Shown here: in pieces, positions 9,416 to 17,258 of the stretch
Numbering within the stretch: position 1 is the stretch's first letter
Layout: each line of letters begins with the position of its first letter
Source: an uncultured Bacteroidota bacterium
GTDB taxonomy: Bacteria; Bacteroidota; Bacteroidia; Flavobacteriales; Flavobacteriaceae
Reading direction: 5' to 3'
DNA length: 64,000 nt
Assembly (NCBI GenBank): GCA_902561795.1
Contig: CACERG010000006.1
Coordinates: 1-64,000 of the forward strand
Made by a program: the position numbers and the translations under genes
Notes under the pieces: generated by a model
The model's database searches: none
Told to the model about the DNA's origin: nothing
Seen by the model: only the letters and a program-made list of their open reading frames with translations

Positions 9416-10567
9416 ATGAGTTTAGAACTTCTTCAACCCGTTGATTATGAATTCCTTCAAGGAGAATCAATTTTACCAAAGCAAATTTTGGGGAAAAACA
9501 TCTTGATACACACTAAAAACTCTGGATTGCCTGACCTCAAAGGACTTCAGATAGTTATTATCGGTCTATCAGAAATAAGAAATAGTTTCTTTGTAAATGA
9601 CAATTATAGAGCAAATAACTTCAGAAAAGTTTTTTATGAATTATATCCAGGTAATTGGAGCTTAAAAATAGCGGACCTAGGGGACCTTCCCAATGGAGCT
9701 AATGTAAACGACACTTATTATGCTATTAAAGAAATTGGGTATTACTTAAAGCAAATGAATATAATTCCAATCTTTATTGGAGGAAGCCATGACTTGATAT
9801 TTCCTTTGTATCAAGTATATCAAGATTTCAAACAATTAGTTAATATAGTTTCGGTGGATCGCTCTTTTGACTTTTCACAAGAGGACGAACTAATTTCAGG
9901 GAGATCGTATATGAGTAAAATAATCATGGAAAAACCTAACGTACTAAATAATTATACAAATATGGGTTATCAAAGCTATTACTGTGCAATAGAAGAAAAA
10001 GATCTTATGGACAAATTATACTTTGATGGAATTCGTTTAGGGCAATTACTCGACAATACAAAACTATCGGAACCAGTATTTCGTGATGCTGATATTGTAG
10101 GGTTTGATATGAAGTGTTTATCATGGAATGCTTTGGCAGATCCATTAAAAGGACAACCTAATGGAATTGATTCAAGATCTATTTGTGCCTTGAGTCGGTA
10201 TGCAGGAATTAGTGACAGGGTTAGTTTTTTTGGGATTTATGAAATTTCATCAACCCCAATGATGGACCAATTACTAGCTCAAATTGTTTGGTATTTTATT
10301 GAAGGAGTGTACTACAGGTTTAATGAATATCCGGTGAATGTTGATAATGGTTTTTTAAAATATTCGGTAACACTTTCAAACCAAACGATAATATTTTATA
10401 AAAGCAAGAAAAGTGATAGATGGTGGATGGAATTGACAAATGATTCATATTTAGATAATAAAACAAAAACTACAACGTTATTAGCATGCACAAAAGAAGA
10501 TTATGACTCTGCTATTTTGGATATCATACCACAAAGATGGTACAATGCAATTAAAAGACTGAACTAA
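9416..10567 (+). CDS. Arginase/formimidoylglutamase-fold protein, probably not catalytic
   Basis: Member of the ureohydrolase superfamily as found between topA and gldK in flavobacteria, where it is usually annotated as formimidoylglutamase or arginase. GGSHD (H125) keeps the first metal histidine. The DAHxD motif reads DRSFD at 148-152, so the histidine ligand is a serine. The later SxDxD motif reads FDMKC, where D231 remains but the second aspartate is lysine (K233). Two of the six classical manganese ligands are therefore missing, so hydrolase activity is doubtful. The C-terminal 130 residues (WYFIEGVYYRF, KSDRWW) are a family-specific extension. It starts 9 bases after topA. A role linked to gliding or secretion is only suggested by position. 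Confidence 0.75.
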   Translation: MSLELLQPVDYEFLQGESILPKQILGKNILIHTKNSGLPDLKGLQIVIIGLSEIRNSFFVNDNYRANNFRKVFYELYPGNWSLKIADLGDLPNGANVNDTYYAIKEIGYYLKQMNIIPIFIGGSHDLIFPLYQVYQDFKQLVNIVSVDRSFDFSQEDELISGRSYMSKIIMEKPNVLNNYTNMGYQSYYCAIEEKDLMDKLYFDGIRLGQLLDNTKLSEPVFRDADIVGFDMKCLSWNALADPLKGQPNGIDSRSICALSRYAGISDRVSFFGIYEISSTPMMDQLLAQIVWYFIEGVYYRFNEYPVNVDNGFLKYSVTLSNQTIIFYKSKKSDRWWMELTNDSYLDNKTKTTTLLACTKEDYDSAILDIIPQRWYNAIKRLN

Positions 10568-10684
10568 AATAAATGAATGCATGATCTACAGATCTCGTAT
10601 TATTATGTTGTATTACAGAAATTTAAACTATAGTAAAAATTTAACTAGATTTATATTGTTAAAACATAAACCAGTACTAATATA

Positions 10685-12070
10685 ATGTTGGTTAAAAGGC
10701 TTTTATTCTTATTTACACTATCCATAGTGATGTTATCATGTGGTGCTCCTAGTAATAGGGGTGAACTAATAGGGGTAAAACAGAAGAAATGGTTCGGTGA
10801 AAAACCCTACGGCATGGTACTTGTCGAAGGTGGGGCTTACATAATGGGTAAATCAGATGAGGATATTGCTCAGCTTCGAAATGCTCCTGCTAAAACAGTT
10901 ACCGTACCATCGTTCTACATGGATGAAACTGAAATTACAAACAGTGAATATCGCCAGTTCGTTTATTGGGTTAAAGATTCTATTGCTTTATCGTTGCTTG
11001 CAAGAAAAGCTGATGAACTCGAATTAGGTGAAGATAATAAGGACGGTATAGGTCAGTTTGCTTTTAAAGATGCAGATACCACGAAATTGAACGAGTTTCA
11101 AAAATATATGCGTGAGAACTATTATGACTTGTCTGAAGACATTTATGCAGGCCGAGCTCTAAATTGGGACGCGGACTTAGCTTGGGATACTGAAGATTAT
11201 TATGACAGTAACTATGCAGAAGTTATGGATTCACTTTATTTACCCCCTGAATTATGGTATAATGGTGAAGTAAAAATTGATGTTGAAAAGCTTGTTTATT
11301 CTTACACATGGTTCGATGCAGAGAGTGCGGCTGCTGAGTCAAAGAAAACAAGAACACAATTTATTGATAGAAAACCTTTTATTAAAAAAGAAAAAATTCA
11401 AATATATCCTGACACGACAGTTTGGATAAAAGATTTTACATACTCTTATAATGAACCTATGCACAATGATTATTTTTCTCATCCAGCATACCAAGATTAT
11501 CCTGTTGTAGGGATATCATGGAATCAAGCTGTAGCATTTTGTAATTGGAGAACTAATTTCAAAAATGGCTACCAAAGAGAAAAAGGAAAACCTAATGTAA
11601 GCAGATTTCGATTGCCAAATGAAGCAGAATGGGAGTATGCTGCTCGTGGAGGAATTCCATCTGGGACTTATCCCTGGGGATCCCCTTATTTGCTAAATGA
11701 TCGTGCGTGTTTTCTTGCAAACTTCAAACCATTGAGAGGAGACTATGCTGTTGATCAAGCAGTCTACACAGTTGAGGCAAAGTCTTATTTTCCTAATGAT
11801 TTTAATCTTTATAATATGGCAGGGAATGTAGCAGAGTGGACAAATTCTTCATATAATGCTGAAGCATACGATTACGTGGCTACACTTAATCCAAATATGT
11901 CCTTTGATGATGAGAATAGAAAAGTTGTAAGAGGAGGATCTTGGAAAGACGTTGCTTATTTTTTGAGAGTGAGTTCAAGAGATTACGAATATTCTGATAC
12001 ATCAAGAAGCTATATTGGCTTTAGAACAGTTCAAGACTACCTAGGTTCTCAAAAAGTTAAGATGAAATAA
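10685..12070 (+). CDS. gldK: Gliding/type IX secretion lipoprotein GldK
   Basis: Outer-membrane lipoprotein that forms, with GldN, the periplasmic ring of the type IX secretion system (PorK in Porphyromonas). A signal peptide ends in the lipobox MLSCG, with the lipidated cysteine near residue 19. The rest is a formylglycine-generating-enzyme/SUMF1-type fold, visible as PSFYMDETEITNSEYRQF, FRLPNEAEWEYAARGG, YNMAGNVAEWTNSS and VRGGSWKD. In GldK this fold is structural and not known to be catalytic. A family-typical insert of about 150 residues lies between the first two motifs. The order gldK, gldL, gldM, gldN is intact, with gldL starting 53 bases later. Confidence 0.95.
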   Translation: MLVKRLLFLFTLSIVMLSCGAPSNRGELIGVKQKKWFGEKPYGMVLVEGGAYIMGKSDEDIAQLRNAPAKTVTVPSFYMDETEITNSEYRQFVYWVKDSIALSLLARKADELELGEDNKDGIGQFAFKDADTTKLNEFQKYMRENYYDLSEDIYAGRALNWDADLAWDTEDYYDSNYAEVMDSLYLPPELWYNGEVKIDVEKLVYSYTWFDAESAAAESKKTRTQFIDRKPFIKKEKIQIYPDTTVWIKDFTYSYNEPMHNDYFSHPAYQDYPVVGISWNQAVAFCNWRTNFKNGYQREKGKPNVSRFRLPNEAEWEYAARGGIPSGTYPWGSPYLLNDRACFLANFKPLRGDYAVDQAVYTVEAKSYFPNDFNLYNMAGNVAEWTNSSYNAEAYDYVATLNPNMSFDDENRKVVRGGSWKDVAYFLRVSSRDYEYSDTSRSYIGFRTVQDYLGSQKVKMK

Positions 12071-12074
12071 ACAA

Positions 12075-12082
12075 TATATTTG
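12075..12082 (+). promoter_or_regulatory. Possible internal -7 element before gldL
   Basis: TATATTTG matches TAnnTTTG and lies directly after the gldK stop, 41 bases before gldL. It could allow extra transcription of gldLMN. No -33 box was recognised and the region is very AT-rich, so a chance match is quite possible. Confidence 0.22.
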
Positions 12083-12123
12083 AATATATCTTTATATTTA
12101 TTCAATTAATAAATCAACAAAAA

Positions 12124-12741
12124 ATGACAGACAAAGCTTTAAATAAAAGATTACGAAGTAAAGTAGCAATGCATATGCTATTTGGACTTGGGGGTGCAGT
12201 TGTAATTATAGGTGCACTATTTAAAATTTTACACCTTGAAATAGGACCAATAACAGGTGGACTTGTTTTAGGTTTAGGACTTGGCACAGAAGCACTTATT
12301 TTTACTGTAGCTGCATTAAATACTGGTGAAATAAAAGAGGAGCATCAGGATTTTGTAAAAAAATTGAAAGGTTCTGGTTCAGCATCTCCGTCCAGCGCAG
12401 GAGATGGTGGTCTTTCCTCTAAAATTGATGCTTTAATGGCAGAAGCTAAACTTGATGTTAACTTAATGAATTCATTAGCAAAAAGTATTAAAAACCTTGA
12501 ATCTTCAGCGAAAGCACTTAGTCCTGCTTCAGAAGCTGCTTCGGCTTCTCAAAACTATTCGCAGGAATTAGCAAAAGCGGCTTCTCAACTAGAGCAACTA
12601 AATGCAAATTATCAAAAACAAATTTCCGTTAATCAAAATGCGGATCAGCTTAGGAAGCAAATGGAAAATTTATCTGCCAATCTTGCTGCCCTTAACAATG
12701 TTTATGGTGGAATGCTAAATGCAATGTCAAAAAATAATTAG
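12124..12741 (+). CDS. gldL: Gliding/type IX secretion motor protein GldL
   Basis: Inner-membrane stator protein which, with GldM, forms the proton-driven rotary motor of the type IX secretion system. Two transmembrane helices span roughly residues 18-60, including the FKILHLEIGP turn; the glutamate in that segment fits the conserved charged residue reported for the GldL membrane part. The remaining 130 residues are a cytoplasmic alanine- and serine-rich coiled-coil region. Length (205 aa) is normal for the family. The gene ends two bases before gldM. Confidence 0.94.
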   Translation: MTDKALNKRLRSKVAMHMLFGLGGAVVIIGALFKILHLEIGPITGGLVLGLGLGTEALIFTVAALNTGEIKEEHQDFVKKLKGSGSASPSSAGDGGLSSKIDALMAEAKLDVNLMNSLAKSIKNLESSAKALSPASEAASASQNYSQELAKAASQLEQLNANYQKQISVNQNADQLRKQMENLSANLAALNNVYGGMLNAMSKNN

Positions 12742-12743
12742 TA

Positions 12744-14321
12744 ATGGCAGGTGCAAAAGAGACCCCAAGACAAAAACTTATTAGTTTAATGTACTTGGTA
12801 TTCATTACCATGTTAGCATTGAACGTAAGCAAAGAAGTTCTAGATGGTTTTGGGCAAATGTTTGAAAAAATAACAGATGCTAATGAAAGAGTTCTAGAAA
12901 GTAATAATCTTCTTTTGGAGAATATTATTGTCAACGCTGAAGAGAAAGGTGGCAAATGGATAGGCCACAAAAGAACAGCTGAACAAATTAAAAAAGAGTC
13001 TGATGCCTTTTACAATGAAATAGAAGGTTTAAAAAAACGTATTACTGAAAAACAAAGAGAAAAAGATCCTGATCTTAAAGAATTTGCTCAAATGGATAAA
13101 GGTGAAACTTTAGATGTGATATGGTTTAAGGAGGGATCATCTGATGAAAAATCTAAGTTTATTGAAATGATTCAGGAATACAAAATGCATGTTATACAAG
13201 TATTTGGAAGCCAATATCCTGAATCAATTGAAATGGTTGAGGCACGATTTTTCACTGGAGATATGAATAATAATATAAAAAATAGAGATGATGTTGACGA
13301 GCCCTGGTTAGATGCAAATTTTAAAGGATTCCCATTAATTTCATCTTTAGCAAAATTGACTATGATGCAGAACGACATTAGGCAGACTGAGCATGACGTA
13401 TTAACTACACTAATGGGGAAAGAACTAAAAATGTCGTCTAAGGTAAATCAATCAAATTATACTAGTTTATTGGTAACTGAAAAAGGAGCTTATTATCCTG
13501 GAGAAAAATTTGATGGAAGTGTTATCCTTGGTAGAAAAGGGGGTGCTCAAAATCCAAATGGAGTTGATTTAAAGATAGATGGAAGAAAACTTTCTGATAA
13601 AGATTATGAATTGATTCCTGGGGGAATTAAATTAAATGTAAATTCTGGAAATCCTGGGGACCACACCATTGAAGGTGATTTAATATTTCTTAATGACGGT
13701 GAAGAATCAAAAATAAAAGTAAGTCAAATATATACTGTTATCTCTAAGCCAAATTCTGCTGTCATATCTGCGGACAAGATGAATGTAGTTTACAGAGGGG
13801 TTCAAAACCCAATTACAATATCAATCCCAGGAGTCATAGATAGCAAAGTAAGAGCATCTGCGCCTGGTTTGAGAAGGGTAAGGGGAAGTAAATACAACCT
13901 TTTCCCTGGCAAAGGGAGAGAAGTAAAAATTAATGTTTCTGGGACACTACCTGATGGTAATAGAGTTTCTTCTGTATCTACATTTAGAATTAAAGATATA
14001 CCAAAACCTGCTGGGTACTTTAGAGGACAATCGGGTTCCTTTACAATACCAAAGTCAAGTTTAGAAAGAGGTACTGTCGAAGCAAGACTTGAAGACTTTG
14101 ACTTTGATTTACCCCTAGAAACAAAATCATTTAGATTTAGAGCACCTGGACAACCAAGTGTTGTAGTCAGCGGGAATAGGCTTGATGCAAAGGCAAGACA
14201 AATGTTAAGTAGAATTAAAAATGGTCAAACTGTAATTATTTCTGATATAGATGTAATAATTCCGACAAATCCGAGTTATAAATTAAAACAAACTTCTCCG
14301 ATATCAATTACTATTAACTAA
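12744..14321 (+). CDS. gldM: Gliding/type IX secretion motor protein GldM
   Basis: Periplasm-spanning shaft of the type IX secretion motor, anchored by one N-terminal transmembrane helix that inserts into the GldL pentamer and reaching the GldK/GldN ring with its periplasmic domains. The N-terminus MAGAKETPRQKLISLMYLVF is characteristic, with the helix at about residues 11-30. A helical domain (D1) is followed by beta-rich domains D2-D4 with many Gly/Pro-bounded strands. It has 525 aa, as is usual, and sits between gldL and gldN. Confidence 0.95.
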   Translation: MAGAKETPRQKLISLMYLVFITMLALNVSKEVLDGFGQMFEKITDANERVLESNNLLLENIIVNAEEKGGKWIGHKRTAEQIKKESDAFYNEIEGLKKRITEKQREKDPDLKEFAQMDKGETLDVIWFKEGSSDEKSKFIEMIQEYKMHVIQVFGSQYPESIEMVEARFFTGDMNNNIKNRDDVDEPWLDANFKGFPLISSLAKLTMMQNDIRQTEHDVLTTLMGKELKMSSKVNQSNYTSLLVTEKGAYYPGEKFDGSVILGRKGGAQNPNGVDLKIDGRKLSDKDYELIPGGIKLNVNSGNPGDHTIEGDLIFLNDGEESKIKVSQIYTVISKPNSAVISADKMNVVYRGVQNPITISIPGVIDSKVRASAPGLRRVRGSKYNLFPGKGREVKINVSGTLPDGNRVSSVSTFRIKDIPKPAGYFRGQSGSFTIPKSSLERGTVEARLEDFDFDLPLETKSFRFRAPGQPSVVVSGNRLDAKARQMLSRIKNGQTVIISDIDVIIPTNPSYKLKQTSPISITIN

Positions 14322-14335
14322 ACCAAAAAAGACTG

Positions 14336-15241
14336 ATGAAAAACTTAATATTTTTTGCCTTATTATTAGTTTTCTTGTTTTTCAATACTTTGAGTGCACA
14401 ATCAAATTTGTTGAATGCAAAAGTACCACAAGAAGTCGGCCAAATGAATGAGCAACAAATTGATGCAGAAAATGTTACACCAGTCGAATACGGATATGTT
14501 GACGACAGAGACATACTATGGTCTAAGACCATATGGGAAACTATTGATTTAGATGAAAGAATAAACTTTCCCTATTATTATCCTACTATAAATAATGGTT
14601 ATCTTTCAAGTAACAGAAAATCTTTATTTAGAGTTTTAATGGATGGCATTATCGAAGGTAATATTACTGAAGTTTATTCTACCGACTATTTTAATGATAA
14701 ACTTACATATGAAGACCTCCAAGATGTACTTGAATTAAGAAGACTGTCTCCTGAAGGAATTTCAAAACAAAATGCTGGAGAAAATGTAACAGAAGACGAT
14801 TACGATATTTATAAGATTGAATCTGACAAAGTAATTCAGTATAAGATTAAAGGCACATGGTATTTCAACAAGCGACTAGGAGAATTAAGATATAGAATGC
14901 TAGGGATTGCCCCTGTAGCTCCGGATGTTTCTACATTAAGTGAAGGACCAGAGGCTATGGCGAATGCATTAGTACCTTTATTTTGGATTTGGTTTCCTGA
15001 TGCTAGGGAAGATTTGAATAAAAACAAAGTTTTTAACACAAGAAATTCATCTCAACCTATTACCTTCGATATGATGTTAAATTCAAGACGATTTAACTCA
15101 ACAATCTACAAAGAAGAAAACGTTTATGAGGATAGAGAGGTTAAAGAATATATTTATGAAGATGCTTTGCGTCAACTTTTAGAATCTGATAGAATCAAAT
15201 CTGTTATAAGAGATTTCGAACAGGATATGTGGAATAATTAA
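14336..15241 (+). CDS. gldN: Gliding/type IX secretion protein GldN
   Basis: Periplasmic partner of GldK in the type IX secretion ring (PorN in Porphyromonas). A cleavable signal peptide (about residues 1-21, ending FNTLSAQ) precedes the GldN domain, recognisable by the DDRDILWSKTIWETIDLDERIN segment near residues 58-78 (quoted in part) and the PEAMANALVPLFWIWFPDARE-type core. 301 aa, normal length. It is the last gene of the gld block: a strong hairpin terminator follows within 20 bases of the stop. Confidence 0.94.
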   Translation: MKNLIFFALLLVFLFFNTLSAQSNLLNAKVPQEVGQMNEQQIDAENVTPVEYGYVDDRDILWSKTIWETIDLDERINFPYYYPTINNGYLSSNRKSLFRVLMDGIIEGNITEVYSTDYFNDKLTYEDLQDVLELRRLSPEGISKQNAGENVTEDDYDIYKIESDKVIQYKIKGTWYFNKRLGELRYRMLGIAPVAPDVSTLSEGPEAMANALVPLFWIWFPDAREDLNKNKVFNTRNSSQPITFDMMLNSRRFNSTIYKEENVYEDREVKEYIYEDALRQLLESDRIKSVIRDFEQDMWNN

Positions 15242-15256
15242 TTTTATAACTAAATT

Positions 15257-15293
15257 TAAAAAGCGTTTTAGGAGACTAAAACGCTTTTTTTAT
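15257..15293 (+). terminator. Rho-independent terminator of the gld operon
   Basis: An 11-bp perfect stem AAGCGTTTTAG / CTAAAACGCTT (15261-15271 with 15276-15286) closes a four-base GAGA loop and is extended by A:T pairs, followed by a T run. It lies 16 bases after the gldN stop. The flanking A run means it might also end transcripts coming from the trxB side. Confidence 0.9.
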
Positions 15294-15387
15294 TTTACAT
15301 AACTATAAAATATCTCAATAACTTTTAAGATGATTTTAACCTCTATGTTGAGATTTAAAATTACTTGGAATTTAGAGGACAAATTTA

Positions 15388-16326
15388 TTAATCCTTCAAA
15401 CTTTGTAGATAGCGTTCAGCATCTAGAGCTGCCATACATCCTGTTCCAGCTGCCGTTACTGCCTGACGGTATTCTTTATCTTGAACATCTCCCGAGGCAA
15501 AAACACCCGGTATATTTGTATGAGTAGTTTTGTTTTTAGTAATTAAATAACCTGATTCATCCATCTTTATTTGTCCTCTAAATAGGTCAGTGTTTGGTTT
15601 GTGACCTATGGCAATAAATAAACCAGAAACTGAAATTTCTTCATTAACATTTGTCTGATTATTCTTAATACGAACTCCTTCAACTACTTGGTCGCCTAAA
15701 ACTTCTTCAATTTCTGAATTATACCTTAAATCAATATTAGCTGTTTTCAGAACTCGGTGCTGCATTGCTTTGGAGGCTCTCATCTGATTTTTTCTAACTA
15801 ACATTGTAACTTTAGAACATATTTTTGCTAGGTAAGTAGCTTCTTCAGCAGCAGTATCTCCTCCGCCAACGATAGCAACCTCTTGCCCTTTAAAAAAAAA
15901 TCCGTCACAAACGGCGCAGGCGGAAACACCACCGCCTCTAAGTCTTTGCTCGCTTGGAATTCCAAGATATTTTGCTGAAGCTCCTGTGCTTATTATTATA
16001 GTTTTTGTATTAATTTCAGTCCCGTCCTCAGTAAATACTTTGTGTATTCCTCCGCGATTTTTTGAAAATTCAACTTTACTAATAAAACCATTATTGACTT
16101 TAGTTCCAAAACGCTCGGCTTGCTTTTGTAAGTGAATCATCATTGTCGGCCCATCCACTCCTTCTGGATATCCAGGAAAATTATCAACCTCAGTTGTAGT
16201 AGTTAATTGACCTCCAGGTTCCATCCCAGTATAAACTACTGGCTCTAAATCAGCACGGGCTGCATATATAGCAGCAGTGTATCCCGCAGGACCACTTCCA
16301 ATGATTAAAGTTTTAAGTACTTGCAT
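15388..16326 (-). CDS. trxB: Thioredoxin reductase
   Basis: NADPH-dependent flavoenzyme that reduces thioredoxin in the cytoplasm. The FAD-binding GxGxxG motif (GSGPAGYTAA) is at residues 10-19. The redox pair is C137/C140 in SACAVCDGFF. The NADPH-binding motif VGGGDTAAEEA follows, and the C-terminal FAD segment GVFASGDVQDKEYRQAVTAAG is present. At 312 aa it has the normal low-molecular-weight TrxB length. It is a single-gene unit, convergent with gldN and divergent from the lipoprotein gene at 16415, with a palindrome overlapping its promoter. Confidence 0.96.
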   Translation of the reverse strand: MQVLKTLIIGSGPAGYTAAIYAARADLEPVVYTGMEPGGQLTTTTEVDNFPGYPEGVDGPTMMIHLQKQAERFGTKVNNGFISKVEFSKNRGGIHKVFTEDGTEINTKTIIISTGASAKYLGIPSEQRLRGGGVSACAVCDGFFFKGQEVAIVGGGDTAAEEATYLAKICSKVTMLVRKNQMRASKAMQHRVLKTANIDLRYNSEIEEVLGDQVVEGVRIKNNQTNVNEEISVSGLFIAIGHKPNTDLFRGQIKMDESGYLITKNKTTHTNIPGVFASGDVQDKEYRQAVTAAGTGCMAALDAERYLQSLKD

Positions 16327-16329
16327 TTA

Positions 16330-16345
16330 TTTGATTTAAATCAAA
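16330..16345. promoter_or_regulatory. 16-bp perfect palindrome in the trxB leader
   Basis: TTTGATTTAAATCAAA reads the same on both strands. It lies 4 bases before the trxB ATG and overlaps the candidate -7 element. Its position suits an operator site for a dimeric repressor, but no binding protein is identified. Confidence 0.4.
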
Positions 16346-16349
16346 AGTA
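16342..16349 (-). promoter_or_regulatory. Candidate -7 element of trxB
   Basis: The minus strand reads TACTTTTG (TAnnTTTG). A TTG at 16376-16374 could be the -33 box, with a spacing of 24 bases, slightly long for the Bacteroidota consensus. Confidence 0.42.
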
Positions 16350-16414
16350 AATTATATCTTTTATTTGTTTTCGCAATTTCTATTAGATTTATTAATAATT
16401 TATTAAAGTTTTTT

Positions 16415-17146
16415 ATGAAACGCGGATTTTTTTTATTGTGTATATTTTTCTTAAGTTGTTATTCTGAACACTCAAAAGAAAAACAAATCATTGAAAAATC
16501 AGTGCAGGTATATGGATGGAATCAAAAAAAATTTTCTATTGTATTTGATTTTCGCGACTATAGATATAAGTTGACTCGCAAACCAGATTTTTTTTCTTAT
16601 CAAAGGTCTACATTTAAGAAAGGAGTTTTAGTTAGAGATATAATGACTTCAAATTCAAAGCTAAAACGATATTTAGATGAAAATCCTTTTATACTTAGTG
16701 ATAGTCTAACGGATATTTATTCAAACTCGCTCAACTCAGTTATGTATTTTTTTCAACTACCAAGACCGCTAAATGACCCAGCAGTAATTGCAAATTATAA
16801 TGGTAAAAAAACTATTTCAAATAAAGTTTATTGGACACTAGAAGTAAAATTTCAAGAAAAAGATGGTGGGAAAGATTTTCAAGATGAATTTCGTTATTGG
16901 ATAGATCCAAAAAGTGGACATATAGACTATTTGGCGTATAGTTATTTAACTGATGGTGGGGGTACAAGATTTCGTAAGGCAAAAAATATAAGAGAAAATA
17001 ATGGGTTTATTTTCCAAGACTACACAAACTTTAGGCCAGAAAAAAAATTTACATCTTTAGATTCACTTCCAATACTTTATGAAAAAGGAAAATTAATTTT
17101 AGTTTCTGAAATTGAAAATAAAAATATTAAAGTACTTAACAGGTAG
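16415..17146 (+). CDS. Putative lipoprotein, DUF6503-like
   Basis: Secreted lipoprotein of unknown function. The signal peptide is MKRGFFLLCIFFLSC, with the lipidated cysteine at about residue 15. The mature part is beta-rich and resembles the DUF6503 family common in flavobacteria (segments YWTLEVKFQEK and YWIDPKSGHIDYLAYSY), in which a lipocalin-like or LolA-like fold has been suggested. It is transcribed away from trxB, with a short divergent region between them. It could bind a lipid or hydrophobic ligand; the sequence shows no catalytic motif. Confidence 0.65.
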   Translation: MKRGFFLLCIFFLSCYSEHSKEKQIIEKSVQVYGWNQKKFSIVFDFRDYRYKLTRKPDFFSYQRSTFKKGVLVRDIMTSNSKLKRYLDENPFILSDSLTDIYSNSLNSVMYFFQLPRPLNDPAVIANYNGKKTISNKVYWTLEVKFQEKDGGKDFQDEFRYWIDPKSGHIDYLAYSYLTDGGGTRFRKAKNIRENNGFIFQDYTNFRPEKKFTSLDSLPILYEKGKLILVSEIENKNIKVLNR

Positions 17147-17231
17147 ACGAGATGCCAATACTTATATATTATTTCAATTTAATTAATTAAAAAAAAAATG
17201 AAATATAAAAGTTCTTACCGAACATAAACCT

Positions 17232-17239
17232 TAAATTTG
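17232..17239 (+). promoter_or_regulatory. Candidate -7 element of the nagB fusion gene
   Basis: TAAATTTG matches TAnnTTTG and lies 19 bases before the ATG at 17259. No clean -33 TTTG is present at normal spacing. Confidence 0.4.
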
Positions 17240-17258
17240 AGCTTGCAACAATTTTTTT

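Noticed and set aside
15331-15380. Inverted repeat CCTCTA/TAGAGG between gldN and trxB
   Set aside because: Only 6 bp with a long loop; the strong hairpin at 15257-15293 already explains termination.
17175-17200. TTAATTAATTAA followed by an A run as a terminator after the DUF6503-like gene
   Set aside because: The stem is purely A:T and the following run is A rather than T on the coding strand, so it would be too weak.
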